64,000 bases of DNA, from the NCBI GenBank assembly GCA_900319225.1, contig ONNV01000001.1, forward strand, positions 1 to 64,000, read 5' to 3'. Positions 60,952 through 64,000 of the stretch are shown here, in pieces. A model generated the notes under the pieces. The model made no database searches. It had not been told where the DNA came from and saw nothing but the letters and a program-made list of their open reading frames with translations. The position numbers were made by a program, and so were the translations under genes. The stretch comes from an uncultured Prevotellaceae bacterium (lineage in GTDB: Bacteria > Bacteroidota > Bacteroidia > Bacteroidales > Bacteroidaceae). Numbering within the stretch: the stretch's first letter is position 1; each line of letters starts with the position of its first letter.

Positions 60952-62676
60952 ATGAAAAGGAAATGTTTTCGTTTTTTGACAGTGATGCCAGCCTTAGTTT
61001 GCTGTGTCGCTCTTTCAGCTCAGAGTTCCGTTAATGATGACTATAACCGTAATTCATTGACGATAATTCCACTCACTCATGGTGATCGTTATGATCAGAT
61101 ATCCGTATCCTATCTGGAATCTGTGAATCCGGGTGGGGATAAGTTTGATGCTACAAGTATAGGCATTTCATCATTGCGTATTTCTGAATCCCGTTTTGAG
61201 ATTGACGATGAGGATCTGTCAACTCCCACTAAACAGGCTTCAAACCATGCAACGTACATAAGCAAAAAGGTCGCGGACCTTCTTTATGACGCTCATGTTA
61301 GCAGAAGTCTGATGGGCGCGTGGTTTAACAGAGGCCAGAACGGACTGATGGACTTGCATCTCATCAACAAGAGGGCGGAGTATAATGCCACAGACCAGAC
61401 TTTCAATGTAGCCAACAGTCAGGCTCTTGGAAAGTATCTGCTCCAAAGCGGTGGAGTGGAACTGATCAAGCACAGCTATATTCTTGTTGTAGACCACTCT
61501 GTTCCGGTAATAGAACGTAAATACAATGACAGAGGTAATGTATCCGGCATAAAGGTTTGCACTTACGCTATCGGTAATCTGTATAAGCTGGATATTGAGG
61601 ACTCTGATTTCCAGAAGGTTTATGATTGCTGGATATATCCTGATGACAGTCCTGAAGTAAAGGAGTCCAAGATAAAAGCATGGGACAGGCTGGATTTTAC
61701 TCTTTGGAACATAAAGAACGTGGGGACTCTTTGCTTGGAATCACAAGAGGCAAGTATGGGTAATGCTCCCGATGAAAACGCACTTGTTGAGAATTCTATT
61801 ACAAAATGTGCTCGTGAGTTGATTGATGAACTTGAGAAGTCTGTATCAGACTGGCAGGTTAAATCAGGTATCTACAAGACAAATCCGGTGAGCGCCAAGA
61901 TCGGAAAGAAGGAGGGTCTGAGCAATATGGACCGTTATGAGGTTCTGGAGTTCATATCTGACGGATATGGCCATAATTATTCCCGTCGTAGAGGCTGGAT
62001 CCGTGCAACAAAGGTTGTTGATAACCGTAAGAGTGCATCCGGAAACAGCGGATTGTCAGAATTCTATCAGATTGCAGGTGGTAATATAGAACCCGGCATG
62101 CAGATACATCAGAAAAAATCTATCGGACTGGATGCTAAGGCTCTCTACTATGCAGGCAAGGGATTCGGTTACGGATTGGAAGTTGATTTTGCGTTCGGCA
62201 TGAAAACCAATATGGGTCAGGTTCATCATATAAAATTCGGCGGTTTATTCTCGCAATATCAGAAAGGCTTTACGGCCAATGATGAGTATGAATTGACTGA
62301 TGTTCTTAAACTTGTTGATATACGTTTTGGATACGGATACGGAATTCGTCCTATACGATATCTGGAACTTATACCGTCTCTGACCCTGTTGGCAGACTCA
62401 TATGTTGAGAATAAGGATGATGATACTGGTGACGAGCAACAGGAGAGTGAACTTGTGGAGAATCTCAAGTTCCTGGATAAGACGGGATGGGGTATATCAG
62501 CCGGACTTGATGCCAATATCAACGTATTCTACCCGGTAAAACTTACCGTTGGCGTCTATTATGACCAGCTCCTGTTTGGAGGTAAGACATGGGATGATGT
62601 GATGGATGTACTTGACAAGGTGGGTACAAAACGTTCCGGACTGACATTCCGTGCAGGTCTGATATACGAATTCTAA
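60952..62676 (+). CDS. Exported protein of unknown function with barrel-like C-terminus
   Basis: I do not recognise the family of this 574-residue protein. It has a signal peptide (MKRKCFRFLTVMPALVCCVALSAQ). Residues about 25-330 form a mixed, partly helical domain (DYNRNSLTIIPLTHGDRY, then a region with IKHSYILVVDHSVPVIERK). Residues about 385-574 alternate hydrophobic and polar residues in strand-like runs (YGLEVDFAFGMKTNMG, LKLVDIRFGYGYGIRPI) and end in ...FRAGLIYEF, the aromatic end of an outer-membrane barrel. The in-frame TTG at 60946 is a less likely start. It leads a three-gene operon with 11- and 4-base gaps. Confidence 0.6.
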   Translation: MKRKCFRFLTVMPALVCCVALSAQSSVNDDYNRNSLTIIPLTHGDRYDQISVSYLESVNPGGDKFDATSIGISSLRISESRFEIDDEDLSTPTKQASNHATYISKKVADLLYDAHVSRSLMGAWFNRGQNGLMDLHLINKRAEYNATDQTFNVANSQALGKYLLQSGGVELIKHSYILVVDHSVPVIERKYNDRGNVSGIKVCTYAIGNLYKLDIEDSDFQKVYDCWIYPDDSPEVKESKIKAWDRLDFTLWNIKNVGTLCLESQEASMGNAPDENALVENSITKCARELIDELEKSVSDWQVKSGIYKTNPVSAKIGKKEGLSNMDRYEVLEFISDGYGHNYSRRRGWIRATKVVDNRKSASGNSGLSEFYQIAGGNIEPGMQIHQKKSIGLDAKALYYAGKGFGYGLEVDFAFGMKTNMGQVHHIKFGGLFSQYQKGFTANDEYELTDVLKLVDIRFGYGYGIRPIRYLELIPSLTLLADSYVENKDDDTGDEQQESELVENLKFLDKTGWGISAGLDANINVFYPVKLTVGVYYDQLLFGGKTWDDVMDVLDKVGTKRSGLTFRAGLIYEF

Positions 62677-62687
62677 AACCCTGAGTT

Positions 62688-63233
62688 ATGAGAAAGATAA
62701 TCATGGCAGCTCTTGTCATGACCGGTTTGCTGGTCATGATGCCGGAGAGTGCTTACTCTCAGAGGAGTAAAAACAAAAAGAAATCCCGTGTGGAGAATGT
62801 GAAGAATCAGTTTGACGGCTCATACAATTATGAGGTGGAGACTGTGGGGGTAGGTACAGAAGGAACCAAATCCCTTAAGGTGTGGGCTTATGGAAAGAAT
62901 GTGGATGAGGCCATAGCACTGGCCAAGAAATGTGCCGTAGCCGCATGCATCTACCGTGGATTGCCTGCCGCAGAGAACGTATTGGCTACACCTGCGTTAT
63001 GCCCCAATCCGGATCCCAAATGGGATGACTATTTTGGAGAGTTCTTTGATGACGGAGGTGAATACCTGAACTATGTCAATCTTACGTCGGATGGCGTTCC
63101 ATCTGGACAGGACCGTCTTAAGCTCAAGAAAGGCGGGTACAAGTGCGGAATTTATGTTCAGGTCCTGTTTGACCGTCTGCGTAAGGACCTTGAGAAAAAA
63201 GGCGTAATTGCAAGTATGAATTCATATTTCTGA
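62688..63233 (+). CDS. Small exported protein of unknown function
   Basis: The 181-residue protein has a signal peptide (MRKIIMAALVMTGLLVMMPESAYSQ), a basic stretch (RSKNKKKSR) and a compact domain with GSYNYEVETVGVGTEGTKSLKVWAYGKNVDEAIALAKK, two Cys pairs (CAVAAC, LCPNPDPKW) and GYKCGIYVQVLFDRL. I do not recognise a family. It is 11 bases after the previous gene and 4 bases before the next, so they form an operon. Confidence 0.6.
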   Translation: MRKIIMAALVMTGLLVMMPESAYSQRSKNKKKSRVENVKNQFDGSYNYEVETVGVGTEGTKSLKVWAYGKNVDEAIALAKKCAVAACIYRGLPAAENVLATPALCPNPDPKWDDYFGEFFDDGGEYLNYVNLTSDGVPSGQDRLKLKKGGYKCGIYVQVLFDRLRKDLEKKGVIASMNSYF

Positions 63234-63237
63234 TGGT

Positions 63238-64000
63238 ATGAGAAAGTTATTTGCTGTTTCATTCTTTCTGCTGCTGACATTGTCTGTCCATGCGCAGATG
63301 AAAAGGCCTGTCATAATGGTGGTTCCGGCCGACCAGTGGTGTATAACCAACGGGTATGCTACATCATTTGACGATATGGGCCGTACAAGGTATGTTCCTG
63401 ATTATGAGGCTGCTCTCCAGGAGAATGCCGAGATCAGGTCTCTGATAGGAAGTCTTGGTAATATGATGTCATCATATGACTTCCCCCTTAAGAATCTTGA
63501 GGCTGAGTTGAAGAGACTCAATAATGATGAGGCCGAACTCTCTTTGATAGTAGGAAAGGCAACAGGTGCCGAAGTCGTAGAGAGCCCGGTTGACAGACTG
63601 CGCCGTTCTGCAAAGTGTGATATCATCATTGACGTGGCATACACCTCTTTCCGTAACGGTCCGTACTCTAAGGTGGTGTTCAATATCACCGCTATTGATG
63701 CATACAGCTCAATGGAAGTGGCTGCATGTCCGCCGGTTGAGACTGAGATGGTTGCGGCTTCGATGGAGAAACTTCTTGACAGAGCCGTACAGGATGTCAA
63801 GGAGACATTCTGCAGTAAGATCCAGAGCTATTTTGAGGACACGTACAATAACGGACGCAATGCACGCATCCTGCTTAAGAGGTTTGACAGCTGTCCCTAT
63901 GATTTTGAGGATGATGTCGTTTACAACGGTAAGGATGCTGAACTTGGAGAGGTTATCCAGCAGTGGTTCTATGATAACTGTGTAGGAGGACAGTTCAGTT
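63238..64000 (+). CDS. DUF6175-like exported protein, cut by the window edge
   Basis: The frame is open from ATG 63238 to the end of the window (254 codons, no stop). It has a signal peptide (MRKLFAVSFFLLLTLSVHAQ), then KRPVIMVVPADQWCITNGYATSFDDMGRTRYVPDY and FPLKNLEAELKRLNNDE, which resembles the DUF6175 family of Bacteroidales exported proteins as I recall it. The function is unknown. It belongs to the operon starting at 60952. Confidence 0.65.
   Translation, partial: MRKLFAVSFFLLLTLSVHAQMKRPVIMVVPADQWCITNGYATSFDDMGRTRYVPDYEAALQENAEIRSLIGSLGNMMSSYDFPLKNLEAELKRLNNDEAELSLIVGKATGAEVVESPVDRLRRSAKCDIIIDVAYTSFRNGPYSKVVFNITAIDAYSSMEVAACPPVETEMVAASMEKLLDRAVQDVKETFCSKIQSYFEDTYNNGRNARILLKRFDSCPYDFEDDVVYNGKDAELGEVIQQWFYDNCVGGQFS

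Overview
The window is ordinary bacterial chromosome of moderate GC from an order Bacteroidales species, most likely a gut or rumen Prevotellaceae/Bacteroidaceae-type organism; I cannot name the species. The support is the repeated Bacteroidota promoter box TAnnTTTG (for example TACCTTTG, TAATTTTG, TATCTTTG) upstream of genes and tRNAs, the families present (DUF4301, DUF1573, DUF3078, BF3164-type propeller lipoproteins, long YidC, a DUF6175-like protein), and GH10/GH51 xylan-degrading enzymes. I found no rRNA, CRISPR array, transposase, integrase or phage gene.

Layout. 1-0.3 kb: 83-bp tandem repeats. 0.3-2.4 kb: a BASS-type transporter and a propeller lipoprotein. 2.6-2.85 kb: tRNA-Glu and tRNA-Ser. 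3-13.3 kb: surface-glycan genes (a fused sugar ketoisomerase/acyltransferase, a DegT aminotransferase, three glycosyltransferases, a flippase) mixed with rlmH, a second BASS protein and a PlsC-like acyltransferase. 13.4-20.4 kb: phosphohexomutase, then a tight run of 5'-nucleotidase, SPOR lipoprotein, ruvX, def and a TPR protein. 20.4-23.7 kb: thrS-infC-rpmI-rplT, followed by a ~180-nt RNA that matches the Bacteroidales-1/6S-like RNA in place and shape. 24-29.5 kb: GH10 xylanase, mltG, GH51 arabinofuranosidase. 29.5-30.1 kb: tRNA-Gly and structured repeats. 30.1-32.9 kb: DUF4301, DUF1573, trmO. 32.9-39.35 kb: one operon of a secreted protein, a very long double sensor kinase, a response regulator and a half-length AbgT-like transporter. 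39.4-39.8 kb: tRNA-Arg with derived repeats. 39.9-42.1 kb: two tandem propeller lipoproteins. 42.4-53.9 kb: peptidases (two S9, one M24B), a tyrosine phosphatase, a membrane protein, a pseudouridine synthase, a flavin reductase and DsbD. 53.9-60.6 kb: membrane-AraC regulator, YidC, DUF3078, an SDR and PurU. 61-64 kb: an operon of secreted or envelope proteins running off the right edge.

The main non-routine signals are non-coding or architectural. (1) A multi-hairpin intergenic repeat has three copies (5.5, 29.8 and 55.1 kb) whose stems change by compensatory substitution. (2) A set of minus-strand candidate small RNAs at 42.1-42.3 and 47.8-48.2 kb, with TAnnTTTG-type boxes and intrinsic terminators, includes one that looks like a chimera of two others. 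(3) The double sensor kinase has its ATP-binding boxes in the first half and its phosphoacceptor-type histidine in the second. (4) tRNA 3' ends are duplicated downstream of tRNA-Gly and tRNA-Arg with no integrase in sight.
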